In this document: positions 16,430 to 25,952 of the stretch, piece after piece
Numbering within the stretch: the first letter of the stretch is position 1
Layout: each line of letters opens with the position of its first letter
Source: Gordonia amarae NBRC 15530
GTDB taxonomy: Bacteria > Actinomycetota > Actinomycetes > Mycobacteriales > Mycobacteriaceae
Assembly (NCBI RefSeq): GCF_000241345.1
Contig: NZ_BAED01000080.1
Coordinates: forward strand, 39,158 to 103,157
Direction of reading: 5' to 3'
DNA length: 64,000 nt
Program-made: the position numbers and the translations under genes
Notes under the pieces: generated by a model
The model's database searches: none
Told to the model about the DNA's origin: nothing
Seen by the model: the letters and a program-made list of their open reading frames with translations, nothing else

Positions 16430-17109
16430 TGAGCACCGATCTGACCAAATCCGCAACCAAGCTGACGCTTGAGGTCAAGGCCGCCGACGGCTCCGTCAAC
16501 GGCACCGTCGACCTCCCGGCCGAGCTGTTCGACGCACCGGCCAACATCTCGCTGATGCACCAGGTCGTCGTCGCCCAGCAGGCCGCCAAGCGTCAGGGCA
16601 CCCACGCGACCAAGACCCGTGGCCAGGTCAGCGGTGGCGGCGCCAAGCCGTACCGCCAGAAGGGCACCGGCCGCGCTCGCCAGGGTTCGACCCGCGCACC
16701 GCAGTTCGCCGGCGGTGGCACCGTCCACGGCCCGCAGCCGCGTGACTACAGCCAGCGCACCCCCAAGAAGATGAAGGCCGCCGCCCTGCGCGGAGCCCTC
16801 TCGGACCGGGCGCGCAACGAGCGCATCCACGTGATCACCGAACTGGTCGCCGGACAGGTTCCGTCCACCAAGTCGGCCCGCTCCTTCCTGGAGTCGCTCA
16901 GCGACCGCACCAAGTTCCTGGTGGTGCTGCCGCGCGAAGATCTGACCGCGTGGAAGAGCGTGGCGAACCTGCAGAACGTGCTGCCGATCGCCGCCGATCA
17001 GCTCAACACCTATGACGTCCTCGATTCCGACGACGTGGTGTTCAGCGTCGAGACGCTGAACGCGTTCATCGCCGCGAACACGAAGACCGCCAAGACAGAG
17101 GAGGCGTGA
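16429..17109 (+). CDS. rplD: 50S ribosomal protein L4
   Basis: A 226-residue L4 with the conserved loop KTRGQVSGGGAKPYRQKGTGRARQGSTRAPQFAGGGTVHGPQPRDY, which lines the exit tunnel. The N-terminus carries an actinobacterial extension (STDLTKSATKLTLEVK). In some bacteria L4 represses its own operon through the S10 leader. The start shares a base with the rplC stop, and the stop runs into the rplW start region. Confidence 0.97.
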   Translation: MSTDLTKSATKLTLEVKAADGSVNGTVDLPAELFDAPANISLMHQVVVAQQAAKRQGTHATKTRGQVSGGGAKPYRQKGTGRARQGSTRAPQFAGGGTVHGPQPRDYSQRTPKKMKAAALRGALSDRARNERIHVITELVAGQVPSTKSARSFLESLSDRTKFLVVLPREDLTAWKSVANLQNVLPIAADQLNTYDVLDSDDVVFSVETLNAFIAANTKTAKTEEA

Positions 17110-17111
17110 GC

Positions 17112-17417
17112 ATGGCTACCATTGCCGATCCTCGCGACATCATTCTGGCGCCGGTGATCTCGGAGAAGTCCTACGGACTCATCGAGGATGACGTGTACAC
17201 CTTCGTGGTGCACCCGGACGCCAACAAGACGCAGATCAAGATCGCCGTGGAGAAGATCTTCGGTGTGAAGGTGTCCTCGGTGAACACGCTCAACCGGCAG
17301 GGCAAGCGCAAGCGCACCCGCTTCGGTTACGGCAAGCGCAAGGACACCAAGCGCGCCATCGTGACGCTGGCCGAGGGCAGCAAGTCCATCGAGATCTTCG
17401 GAGGTCCGGTCAGCTGA
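17112..17417 (+). CDS. rplW: 50S ribosomal protein L23
   Basis: A 101-residue L23 starting MATIADPRDIILAPVISEKSYGL, with the RNA-binding loop NRQGKRKRTRFGYGKRKDTKRAIV. L23 sits at the tunnel exit and forms a docking point for trigger factor and SRP. ATG 17112 is preferred over GTG 17106 because it gives the family N-terminus and has GAGGAG eight bases upstream. Confidence 0.97.
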   Translation: MATIADPRDIILAPVISEKSYGLIEDDVYTFVVHPDANKTQIKIAVEKIFGVKVSSVNTLNRQGKRKRTRFGYGKRKDTKRAIVTLAEGSKSIEIFGGPVS

Positions 17418-17450
17418 CCGGGTTTCGAAAGTAGGGACTGAGAACTAACT

Positions 17451-18290
<840 letters not shown>

Positions 18291-18310
18291 GCACAGGAGG
18301 GAGTTAGAGA

Positions 18311-18592
18311 ATGCCACGCAGCCTCAAGAAGGGCCCGTTCGTCGACGACCACCTCCTTGCGAAGGTGGACGCCCAGAACGAAAAGGGCACCAAGCAGGTC
18401 ATCAAGACCTGGTCGCGCCGCTCGACCATCATCCCCGACTTCATCGGTCACACCTTCGCCGTCCACGACGGCCGCAAGCACGTGCCGGTGTTCATCTCGG
18501 ACAACATGGTCGGCCACAAGCTGGGCGAGTTCGCGCCCACCCGCACGTTCAAGGGTCACATCAAGGATGACCGGAAAGCGAAGCGCCGGTAA
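18311..18592 (+). CDS. rpsS: 30S ribosomal protein S19
   Basis: A 93-residue S19 starting MPRSLKKGPFVDDHLLAKV, with the typical TWSRRSTIIPDFIGHTFAVHDGRKHVPVF and GEFAPTRTFKGH. It binds the 30S head together with S13. AGGAGGG lies a few bases before the ATG, the best ribosome-binding site of the operon. Confidence 0.98.
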   Translation: MPRSLKKGPFVDDHLLAKVDAQNEKGTKQVIKTWSRRSTIIPDFIGHTFAVHDGRKHVPVFISDNMVGHKLGEFAPTRTFKGHIKDDRKAKRR

Positions 18593-18594
18593 CC

Positions 18595-19005
18595 ATGAGC
18601 ACACAGACTGAAAACCCGACCGCCCAGGCCACGGCGCGCTTCGTGCGCGTCACGCCGATGAAGGCCCGTCGCGTGCTGGACCTGATCCGCGGCAAGGATG
18701 TCGACGAAGCGCTCGACATCCTGCGGTTCGCCCCGCAGTCGGCGTCCGAGCCGGTGTACAAGGTGCTCGCGAGCGCCGTCGCCAACGCCACCAACAACCT
18801 CGGTGTCGACCGCCGGACCCTCGTGGTCAACACGGCGTTCGCCGACGAGGGCCCGACGCTCAAGCGGTTCCAGCCGCGTGCGCAGGGTCGTGCGTTCCGG
18901 ATCCGTAAGCGCACCAGCCACATCACCGTGGTCGTGGAGTCGCTGCCGGAGAAGGCAACCGCGGGCCGCGCCCGTTCGCGCCAGCCGAAGAAGAAGGGAG
19001 CCTAG
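18595..19005 (+). CDS. rplV: 50S ribosomal protein L22
   Basis: A 136-residue L22. It has ATARFVRVTPMKARRVLDLIRGKDVDEAL at the N-terminus and the long beta hairpin with TLKRFQPRAQGRAFRIRKRTSHITVVV that lines the exit tunnel. A basic C-terminal tail is usual in actinobacteria. It starts three bases after the rpsS stop. Confidence 0.97.
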   Translation: MSTQTENPTAQATARFVRVTPMKARRVLDLIRGKDVDEALDILRFAPQSASEPVYKVLASAVANATNNLGVDRRTLVVNTAFADEGPTLKRFQPRAQGRAFRIRKRTSHITVVVESLPEKATAGRARSRQPKKKGA

Positions 19006-19007
19006 TA

Positions 19008-19820
<813 letters not shown>

Positions 19821-19823
19821 CCC

Positions 19824-20239
<416 letters not shown>

Positions 20240-20240
<1 letters not shown>

Positions 20241-20473
20241 TGGGACTGGGAGTGGCAGCAGCAGAGCTGCGTGACCTCACCGACACCGATCTGGTCGACC
20301 GTCTGAAGGAGTCGAAGGAAGAGCTGTTCAACCTTCGTTTCCAGATGGCCACCGGCCAGCTCGACAACAATCGTCGGCTGCGGACCGTGCGTCGTGAGAT
20401 CGCCCGGATCTACACCGTGATGCGTGAGCGCGAACTCGGCCTGGCGGCCGGGCCGGACGGTGACGACGCATGA
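20240..20473 (+). CDS. rpmC: 50S ribosomal protein L29
   Basis: A 77-residue L29 with the two-helix pattern AAELRDLTDTDLVDRLKESKEELFNLRFQMATGQLDNNRRLRTVRREIARIYTVMRERE. It sits at the exit tunnel rim next to L23. It overlaps both neighbours: one base with rplP, and ATGA with rpsQ. Confidence 0.97.
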
Positions 20474-20760
20474 GTGAGGACCAGAACGTGACCGAAACCC
20501 AGGCTGAGGTCCGTAACCGGCGCAAGGAGCGCATCGGTTACGTCGTCAGCGACAAGATGCAGAAGACCATCGTGGTCGAGCTGGAAGATCGTAAGAGCCA
20601 CCCGCTCTACAAGAAGATCATCCGGACCACCAGCAAGGTCAAGGCACACGACGAGAACGGCGATGCCGGCGTCGGTGACCGCGTGCGGATCATGGAGACC
20701 CGCCCGCTGTCGGCGACCAAGCACTGGCGCCTCGTCGAGGTGCTGGAGAAGGCCAAGTAG
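20470..20760 (+). CDS. rpsQ: 30S ribosomal protein S17
   Basis: A 96-residue S17, an OB-fold protein with RNRRKERIGYVVSDKMQKTIVVELEDRKSHPLYKKIIRTTSKVKAHDE and ETRPLSATKHWRLVEVLEKAK. It binds 16S helices 7, 11 and 20 early in assembly. The short acidic lead (MSEDQNVTETQAEV) is common in actinobacteria. It is the last gene of the operon and a strong hairpin follows at once. Confidence 0.98.
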   Translation: MSEDQNVTETQAEVRNRRKERIGYVVSDKMQKTIVVELEDRKSHPLYKKIIRTTSKVKAHDENGDAGVGDRVRIMETRPLSATKHWRLVEVLEKAK

Positions 20761-20779
20761 GCCGTTCTCCCAACGCCAC

Positions 20780-20816
20780 GAAGCGACCCGTTCCCCTGTG
20801 GGGAGCGGGTCGCTTC
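20780..20816 (+). terminator. Terminator of the S10 operon
   Basis: GAAGCGACCCGTTCCC (20780-20795) pairs with GGGAGCGGGTCGCTTC (20801-20816), a 16-base-pair stem with one G-T wobble and a five-base loop. A short T-rich run (ACTGTTTCCC) follows. The symmetry also suits termination of the converging fic gene. Confidence 0.9.
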
Positions 20817-20833
20817 ACTGTTTCCCGCGGGCG

Positions 20834-21484
20834 TCACCAGGGCTGGTCGATGAGGGCCTGGTGGAAGGCGGGGACGAGGTAGTCCGGTTCCGGTTCGGCG
20901 GGGCCGCCCCAGTGGTAGCCGGCGTTCTGCTCGGGCAGGCTCAGCCGTGACCCGTGGATCCAGTCGGCGATCGCCACCCGCGAGTAGTCGACCTCCCAGC
21001 CGTGCTCACGGGCCAGCAACCGCACCAGGAGCTTGCCCGCTCGCCCGTTGCAGTCGCGGAACGGGTGGGCGTAGTTTAGCCGCGCGTACACGTGCGCCAG
21101 CGCCACCGCCGTCTCGTCGTGCCCCAGGGACGCCCAGGGCTGCTTCCGGACGAACGCGGCCACCTTGCGCAGCTGACCGTCGATGACGTGGGTCGGGGCG
21201 AAGGAGACGCTGCCGCGGCCCAGTTCGTAGATGCGGCACTGCCCGGCCCACGGATAGATATCGCCCACCAGCGCCACGTGCAACGCCTTGAGGTGGGCGA
21301 AGTCATAGGTCGCGGGGATCTGGAGCGAGCCGTCGAGGATGCGCAGCTCGGCGTCGGCGGACAACTCGAACTCGGCGCGCTGCAACTGCCGGGCGTCGGT
21401 GATCCCGAGCGAGTTGGCCAGGATATAGGTGCCCGGGATGAAGGTCGCCTCCCACGCCGCGCGGGCCTTGCGTTGCCGGAACAA
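20834..21484 (-). CDS. fic: Fic/DOC-family toxin (VbhT-like AMP transferase)
   Basis: A 216-residue Fic protein. The active-site loop is HPFRDCNGRAGK starting at catalytic His140. The canonical form is HPFx(D/E)GNGRxxR, so the usual Gly is Cys145 and the last Arg is Lys151. The fold otherwise looks complete (LHVALVGDIYPWAGQCR, then THVIDGQLRKVAAFV). Fic toxins transfer AMP from ATP to target hydroxyls, such as those of gyrase and topoisomerase IV for VbhT. The apparent start is TTG 21484, one codon after the in-frame stop of the antitoxin gene. Whether the changed motif lowers activity cannot be judged from sequence. Confidence 0.86.
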   Translation of the reverse strand: MFRQRKARAAWEATFIPGTYILANSLGITDARQLQRAEFELSADAELRILDGSLQIPATYDFAHLKALHVALVGDIYPWAGQCRIYELGRGSVSFAPTHVIDGQLRKVAAFVRKQPWASLGHDETAVALAHVYARLNYAHPFRDCNGRAGKLLVRLLAREHGWEVDYSRVAIADWIHGSRLSLPEQNAGYHWGGPAEPEPDYLVPAFHQALIDQPW

Positions 21485-21487
21485 CGG

Positions 21488-21691
21488 TCAGGCCCGGCGC
21501 CACGTCGCGAGCAGCTCATCGCGGCTCAGGTCACCCAGGCGCAACGCGACCATGGTGGCGACGAACTCGTCGTCCGGGTCAAGACCCTCGTGCATTGCGC
21601 TGCCGAGGGTGCCGATGAGGTCGGCCTTCTGCCGGGCGGTCAGCGGGGTCAGCGCGGCGGAGAAGCGCAATTCGGGCCGGTGATCGGTCAT
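21488..21691 (-). CDS. VbhA-like antitoxin of the Fic module
   Basis: A 67-residue helical protein. The segment SAMHEGLDPDDEFVATMVAL contains the class I Fic inhibitory motif SxxxEG (Ser31, Glu35, Gly36). The pattern EGLxPDxxxVAxM matches VbhA. In that family the glutamate reaches into the toxin and pushes the ATP gamma-phosphate out of its productive position. ATG 21691 is preferred over an in-frame TTG seven codons upstream. The gene precedes the toxin with its stop in the same reading frame, so the pair could arise from, or return to, a single fused protein. Confidence 0.8.
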   Translation of the reverse strand: MTDHRPELRFSAALTPLTARQKADLIGTLGSAMHEGLDPDDEFVATMVALRLGDLSRDELLATWRRA

Positions 21692-21861
21692 CGGGTCAGT
21701 ATCGGGTAACAAACCGCCCCGTGCAGACCGATAGATAACGGGGGCCTGTGACGGTCTGGTGGCCGTCGTGGCGTCATCGCTACCATGGGGCGGTGATCGC
21801 CGGATTTCGACGCGGCACGCTTCCCAAGCGCGCCGGAGGCCCGGCAGAGGGAAGGAATACG

Positions 21862-22290
21862 ATGATCAGGAAACTGACTGTGGCGCTGATGGGGCTGATC
21901 CTGTCGGCGGGACTGGTGAGCGTCGCATCCGGGCAGGCCGCGGCTGCCCCGTGGGACAACGACGGCGGCCCGGTGACCAACGCCGTGAACATCACCGTGT
22001 GGACAAGGGGCGACAACTACCGTGCACCCCGCGTGTACATCACCACCGCTTACGGCCGCTACGTGAAGGATGCCCGCAACGTCGGCTACCCGAAGCGCCG
22101 TCCGGGCCGTACTGGGTTCAGCTATGTGGCGTACAACGTGCCGCAGGGTGTCGCGCTGAAGGTGCGCGTGGCCAGCCCGTACCACTTCCTGGGCGGTGAG
22201 CGGCTGTTCTTCCAGAACTTCCACTTCACCAAGCATCAGGAGCGGTCTGTCGGACTGATCCAGCAGGGATTGGGTTCGTTCACCGAGTGA
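21862..22290 (+). CDS. Small secreted protein of unknown function
   Basis: A 142-residue protein with a clear Sec signal peptide: MIRKLT, then a hydrophobic core and a likely cleavage after AAA near residue 31 (GQAAA-APWDNDGG). The mature part of about 110 residues is basic and rich in Tyr, Arg and Phe (YVKDARNVGYPKRRPGRTGFSYVAYNVPQ), with no cysteine. I do not recognise a family; alternating strands suggest a small beta-rich secreted domain. GGGAAGGA precedes ATG 21862. It stands alone between the Fic module and a hairpin terminator. Confidence 0.72.
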   Translation: MIRKLTVALMGLILSAGLVSVASGQAAAAPWDNDGGPVTNAVNITVWTRGDNYRAPRVYITTAYGRYVKDARNVGYPKRRPGRTGFSYVAYNVPQGVALKVRVASPYHFLGGERLFFQNFHFTKHQERSVGLIQQGLGSFTE

Positions 22291-22308
22291 TCGGACAGTG
22301 ATCGAACG

Positions 22309-22360
22309 CAACTCCGCCCCATCCACATCAGCAGAACACGATGTCGATGGGGCGGAGTTG
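22309..22360. terminator. Bidirectional terminator between the secreted protein and glycosyltransferase genes
   Basis: CAACTCCGCCCCATC (22309-22323) pairs perfectly with GATGGGGCGGAGTTG (22346-22360). An inner ACATC/GATGT pair extends the stem. It lies between convergent genes, 19 bases after the secreted protein stop and 22 bases from the glycosyltransferase stop. Confidence 0.82.
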
Positions 22361-22381
22361 TCTCTGCATCGACCCCGTGAA

Positions 22382-23236
22382 TCAGACCGGGGAGACGCGG
22401 GTCTTCTTGTTGCGGTTGAGGAAGAACGGCACGAAGTGCCCGGTCTCGGGGTTGTAGTTGTTCTGGATGAGCCACCGGAACCGGAAGTTCTTGTAGACGG
22501 CGGGCATCTGACCCTTGTACCATTCGGCGCGCTCGGCGAGTCCGTGCGCCTCGATCGTGTCGTAGGTGGTCTGGATGTAGTGCTTGAGTTCCTTGAGCGG
22601 TGACCTGTAGCGGCGCGCGGACACCCAGACGTAAACGGTGTGGCAGTACCACATCGTGAGTCCGGCCTTGTCGGCAGCACAGTTGATGTCGAGGTCTTCG
22701 TGCAAGAGGGGATCGTTCAGAAGGTACGGTTTCACCGCTTCCCAGGCGCCCTTGCGCAGAATCATGTGGTTGCCGGAGATCGGCCACGTGTCCTTCTCCG
22801 GCGGCACATCCGCCAGCTTCGGAAGAAGCTCACGGACCTTGCGTTCCTGGCGTTTGGATCCGGGAATGTCGTAGAACAGCGTGGGTCCGGTCATCGCGTC
22901 GAGGTCAGGATTGTCCTCCATGTACCGGATGACGGTCTCGCACCACGTCTCCGACAGCCTCGTGTCGGCGTCGAACCGGGCGAGGATGTCGCCCTGGGCG
23001 GCATTGAGCCCGGTGGTCCGGGAGTACAGGAGTCCTTGCTCGGGCTCGTTGAGCACCACGAGCGGGAGCTTGTCGGCGTAGGTGTTGACGATCGCCATGG
23101 TGCCGTCCGTGGAGTTGTTGTCCACGACGATCACCTCATCGATCAACCGTGTCTGCGCGACGACGGCGTCGAGGCATTCGGTGATGCAGTCTTCTTCGTT
23201 GTACACGGGGATCACGACGGACATTCGCAAAGTCAC
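22382..23236 (-). CDS. GT2-family glycosyltransferase, copy A
   Basis: A 284-residue GT-A glycosyltransferase. It starts MTLRMSVVIPVYNEEDCITECLDAV, with DEVIVVDNNSTDGT, the metal-binding FDADT motif near residue 90, and a HEDLDI acceptor-site motif near residue 183. No membrane segment is evident, so it is probably cytosolic. Its tail (VPFFLNRNKKTRVSPV) closely resembles copy B, so the two are tandem paralogues. GTG 23236 is assumed by analogy with copy B; an ATG four codons later is possible. The acceptor and sugar are unknown; cell-envelope glycan or glycolipid is usual for such genes. Confidence 0.84.
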   Translation of the reverse strand: MTLRMSVVIPVYNEEDCITECLDAVVAQTRLIDEVIVVDNNSTDGTMAIVNTYADKLPLVVLNEPEQGLLYSRTTGLNAAQGDILARFDADTRLSETWCETVIRYMEDNPDLDAMTGPTLFYDIPGSKRQERKVRELLPKLADVPPEKDTWPISGNHMILRKGAWEAVKPYLLNDPLLHEDLDINCAADKAGLTMWYCHTVYVWVSARRYRSPLKELKHYIQTTYDTIEAHGLAERAEWYKGQMPAVYKNFRFRWLIQNNYNPETGHFVPFFLNRNKKTRVSPV

Positions 23237-23324
23237 CGTGCGAGAGTAGCCGATTCATCGGCGCGCTCACCATCGCCGGATCGGGCGACACCGGACCGGG
23301 TGCGCAGTGCGGCGATGGCCTATC

Positions 23325-24185
23325 TCACGGAATGGTGACCGGTGAGACCCGCTTCTTCTTGTCCTTGCGGAGGAAGAACGGCACGATCCGGTCCTTGTCC
23401 GGGTCGTAGTTCTGCTCGATGGCCCACAGGATCGCGAAGTTCAGGCCGATAGCGTACTTGTTTTTCTTCAGGGCGGTGATGAGTTCCTGGTCGTCGTGTG
23501 CGACGGCGGTGTCCATCATGGTCTGTCCGTACTGCAGCAGCTCTTTGCGGGAGGACCGGAATCGGCGGGCCGAGACGTCGGCGAACACCGGGGGCGCGTA
23601 CCACAGGGTGGCCTGTGCCTTCTTGAGCGCCATAGACAGGTCCATGTCCTCGTGCAGGTCCGGCCTGCCCACCAGATACGGCTTGGCGGTCTCCCAGGCG
23701 GTCCTGCGGATGGCCATGTTGTTTCCCGACAGTGCATCGGTGACACTCGGTTCCGTACTCATGAACGTGTCCAGCGCGGCACGCCGCTGCCGTGCCTGCA
23801 GCTTCTTCCAGGGGAGTTCGTAGAAGAACTGACTGCCGGCGATGGCGTCGAGTTCGGCATTGTCGGTCATGTATCCCATGACGTTGGCGCACCACTTCGG
23901 GTCCAGCAGCGTGTCGGCGTCGATACGTCCGACGACCTCACCCGTGGCGGCCTCGAAGCCGGTGTCCCGGGCGTACATCGCGCCCTGGCGGGACTCCGAC
24001 AGGAGCGTGAGGGGGAGCCGGTCGGCGAAACCTTCGACGGCCGCGCGGGTGCCGTCGGTGGATCCGTTGTCGACGACGATCACCTCGTCGGCCGGTCCGG
24101 TCTGACGGGCGACAGCCTCCAGGCAGGCGCCGATGTACTGCTCTTCGTTGTAGACGGGTATCACCAGACTCAGCCGCAAGGTCAC
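23325..24185 (-). CDS. GT2-family glycosyltransferase, copy B
   Basis: A 286-residue paralogue of the downstream gene. It starts MTLRLSLVIPVYNEEQYIGACLEAVARQ, with DEVIVVDNGSTDGTRAAV, the metal-binding IDADT motif and HEDMDLSMA near the acceptor site. The tail VPFFLRKDKKKRVSPV is shared with copy A. The two genes are 88 bases apart on the same strand and probably co-transcribed, with this copy first. The start codon is GTG. Substrate unknown. Confidence 0.84.
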   Translation of the reverse strand: MTLRLSLVIPVYNEEQYIGACLEAVARQTGPADEVIVVDNGSTDGTRAAVEGFADRLPLTLLSESRQGAMYARDTGFEAATGEVVGRIDADTLLDPKWCANVMGYMTDNAELDAIAGSQFFYELPWKKLQARQRRAALDTFMSTEPSVTDALSGNNMAIRRTAWETAKPYLVGRPDLHEDMDLSMALKKAQATLWYAPPVFADVSARRFRSSRKELLQYGQTMMDTAVAHDDQELITALKKNKYAIGLNFAILWAIEQNYDPDKDRIVPFFLRKDKKKRVSPVTIP

Positions 24186-24240
24186 CCGAACAGGCTAGCT
24201 CAGCACGCGGACGGCCGCGATCCGCAGACGGGACTTCCGG

Positions 24241-24261
24241 CCTCACGGATAGTCCGTGAGG
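24241..24261 (-). terminator. Hairpin terminator of the ABC exporter operon
   Basis: CCTCACGGA (24241-24249) pairs with TCCGTGAGG (24253-24261) around a three-base loop. It lies 25 bases after the stop of the last exporter gene on the minus strand. Confidence 0.6.
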
Positions 24262-24285
24262 TACCTGATGTCTCTACGCCTCCGG

Positions 24286-25128
24286 TCAGCCGCGGGCCGT
24301 GGCTGCCTTCCGGTATCCGCGGATCGCCGGGTAGATGAAGAGGACGATCATGATCGCCGACCAGATGAACACGATGACGAGTTTGTGGGCGATGGGCCGA
24401 TCGCCCAAGGCCAACCCGCGCATGACGTCGATCGCCGGCGACATCGGCTGATACTCGACGATCGGCTGCAACCACTCCGGATACATGTCGACAGGCGTGA
24501 AGCCGGAGTTGAAGAACATCAGGACGGTCGACAGCAGCGACACATAATGCACCATCGACGCACCCGGCCGGCTGTTGACCGCCAGCGCGATGATGAACAC
24601 CGAGAACGACGTGCCGTACAGCACCGCCACGCCGATGAGGCCGAAGACCGTCCACACGCCTTCGGCGAACCGGAATCCGAGCAGGTAACCCACCCCGAGC
24701 AGCACGACGGTGGTGACCAGGATGCGGACCAGCTCGGCGACGATCCGTGCTGTCAGGTCCGCGCCGCGGTGAATGGGCATCACGTACAGCCTGCTCAGCA
24801 GGCCCGCCGTACTCTCCTGGTTCAGGCGCAGGGCGGTGGCCATCGACCCGAACATCGACCCCACCAGGATGATCATCGGCACCGAGCCGTACACGCTGTT
24901 CACGCCGGTGGCCCGGCCGATGGTGTCGCCCATGACCACTTTGATCAGCACCATCGACAGGGCGGGCATCAGGATGCTCTGCGCGGTGGTGAACGGTTCC
25001 CGTGCCCAAATCAGGAACTGGCGGCCGGCCAGCACCATCGAATGCTCCCACCAGCCACGCAGCGTCCACTCCGGTGGGGCGTTGACCTCGGCCGCGGTGA
25101 TCGAGCGAAGTGTTGTGGTCGTGCTCAT
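24286..25128 (-). CDS. Drr-type ABC-2 exporter permease, second subunit
   Basis: A 280-residue ABC-2 permease with about six hydrophobic segments. It resembles DrrB/DrrC: an N-terminal amphipathic part (WWEHSMVLAGRQFLIWAREP), then MALS-type loops (RLYVMPIHRGADLTARIVAELVR) and the family's SGFTPVDMYPEWLQPIVEYQPMSPAIDVMRGLALG near the end. Its ATG overlaps the stop of the preceding permease (ATGA), so the two are translated together, presumably forming the heterodimeric channel for the ATPase encoded first. It is related to the neighbouring permease, as the shared PEWLQP/PEWIQP region shows. Confidence 0.87.
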   Translation of the reverse strand: MSTTTTLRSITAAEVNAPPEWTLRGWWEHSMVLAGRQFLIWAREPFTTAQSILMPALSMVLIKVVMGDTIGRATGVNSVYGSVPMIILVGSMFGSMATALRLNQESTAGLLSRLYVMPIHRGADLTARIVAELVRILVTTVVLLGVGYLLGFRFAEGVWTVFGLIGVAVLYGTSFSVFIIALAVNSRPGASMVHYVSLLSTVLMFFNSGFTPVDMYPEWLQPIVEYQPMSPAIDVMRGLALGDRPIAHKLVIVFIWSAIMIVLFIYPAIRGYRKAATARG

Positions 25129-25952
25129 CGGGCCAGCGCCGCCTTCCTCGTGCCGACCGCGATCAGGACCGCGGACGTGACGGTGAGGCCGACGCACCAC
25201 CAGATCGCCGGCCCGATGTGATACCAGTCCAGGTCGTACTCATCGAGCGCCCGCAACGCGTTGGTGATCTGCGACACCGGCTGATTGCGGACGAACGGCT
25301 GGATCCATTCGGGGAATCGCTCCGGCGGGATGAACCCGGACGAACACATGCTCAAGATCATCAGCGGCAGGCCGATGACCTGGCTGGTGGCCTGTGGGGT
25401 GCCGGCGACCATCCCGATACCGTCGGCGAGCATGCTCACCACGACGCCGACGACCAGCGCGAAAGAGTACAGCAGCACCAGGCCCATCACGCCGCCCTGC
25501 GGGCGCCAGCCGATGATCAGGCAGATGATGGTGGCGAAGATGATGGACAGCACCAGCAACAGCAGGTTGGTGGACACCCGGGCGAGCATCGGGATGCTGC
25601 GGTGCATCGGCAGCGCGCGGAACCGCGTCGATATGCCCCGGTCCATGTCGATCGTGACGCGCATCGCGGCCGTCGATCCGGTGAACCCGATCGACTGCAG
25701 CAGGATGATCGGCATCAGGAATTGGGCGTAATTGATACCGCCCAGATCCATCAGGCGCCGCAGTGGCACGTAGAAGCACACGGCCAGCAGGAGCGGCGAG
25801 ATGATGGCGAAGACCACCTCGCCGTTCTTCACCACGTGGATGAGTCCGCGATGGCTGAGCGCCAGCCACTGGCCGACGGCGCTGATGGGCGGTGTCCGTA
25901 CGCCGACGAGCCGGGTGTCGATGTCGGCGGCGACCGTGGTCTCCGACGTCAC
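25125..25952 (-). CDS. Drr-type ABC-2 exporter permease, first subunit
   Basis: A 275-residue ABC-2 permease with six predicted membrane segments. It contains RFRALPMHRSIPMLARVSTNLLLLV and SGFIPPERFPEWIQPFVRNQPVSQITNALRAL, both typical of the daunorubicin-resistance (DrrB) family. GTG 25952 overlaps the ATPase stop by four bases. With its sister gene it should form the membrane channel of the exporter. Position beside the NRPS locus suggests the peptide product as substrate, an inference based on mycobacterial and streptomycete precedents. Confidence 0.87.
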   Translation of the reverse strand: MTSETTVAADIDTRLVGVRTPPISAVGQWLALSHRGLIHVVKNGEVVFAIISPLLLAVCFYVPLRRLMDLGGINYAQFLMPIILLQSIGFTGSTAAMRVTIDMDRGISTRFRALPMHRSIPMLARVSTNLLLLVLSIIFATIICLIIGWRPQGGVMGLVLLYSFALVVGVVVSMLADGIGMVAGTPQATSQVIGLPLMILSMCSSGFIPPERFPEWIQPFVRNQPVSQITNALRALDEYDLDWYHIGPAIWWCVGLTVTSAVLIAVGTRKAALAR

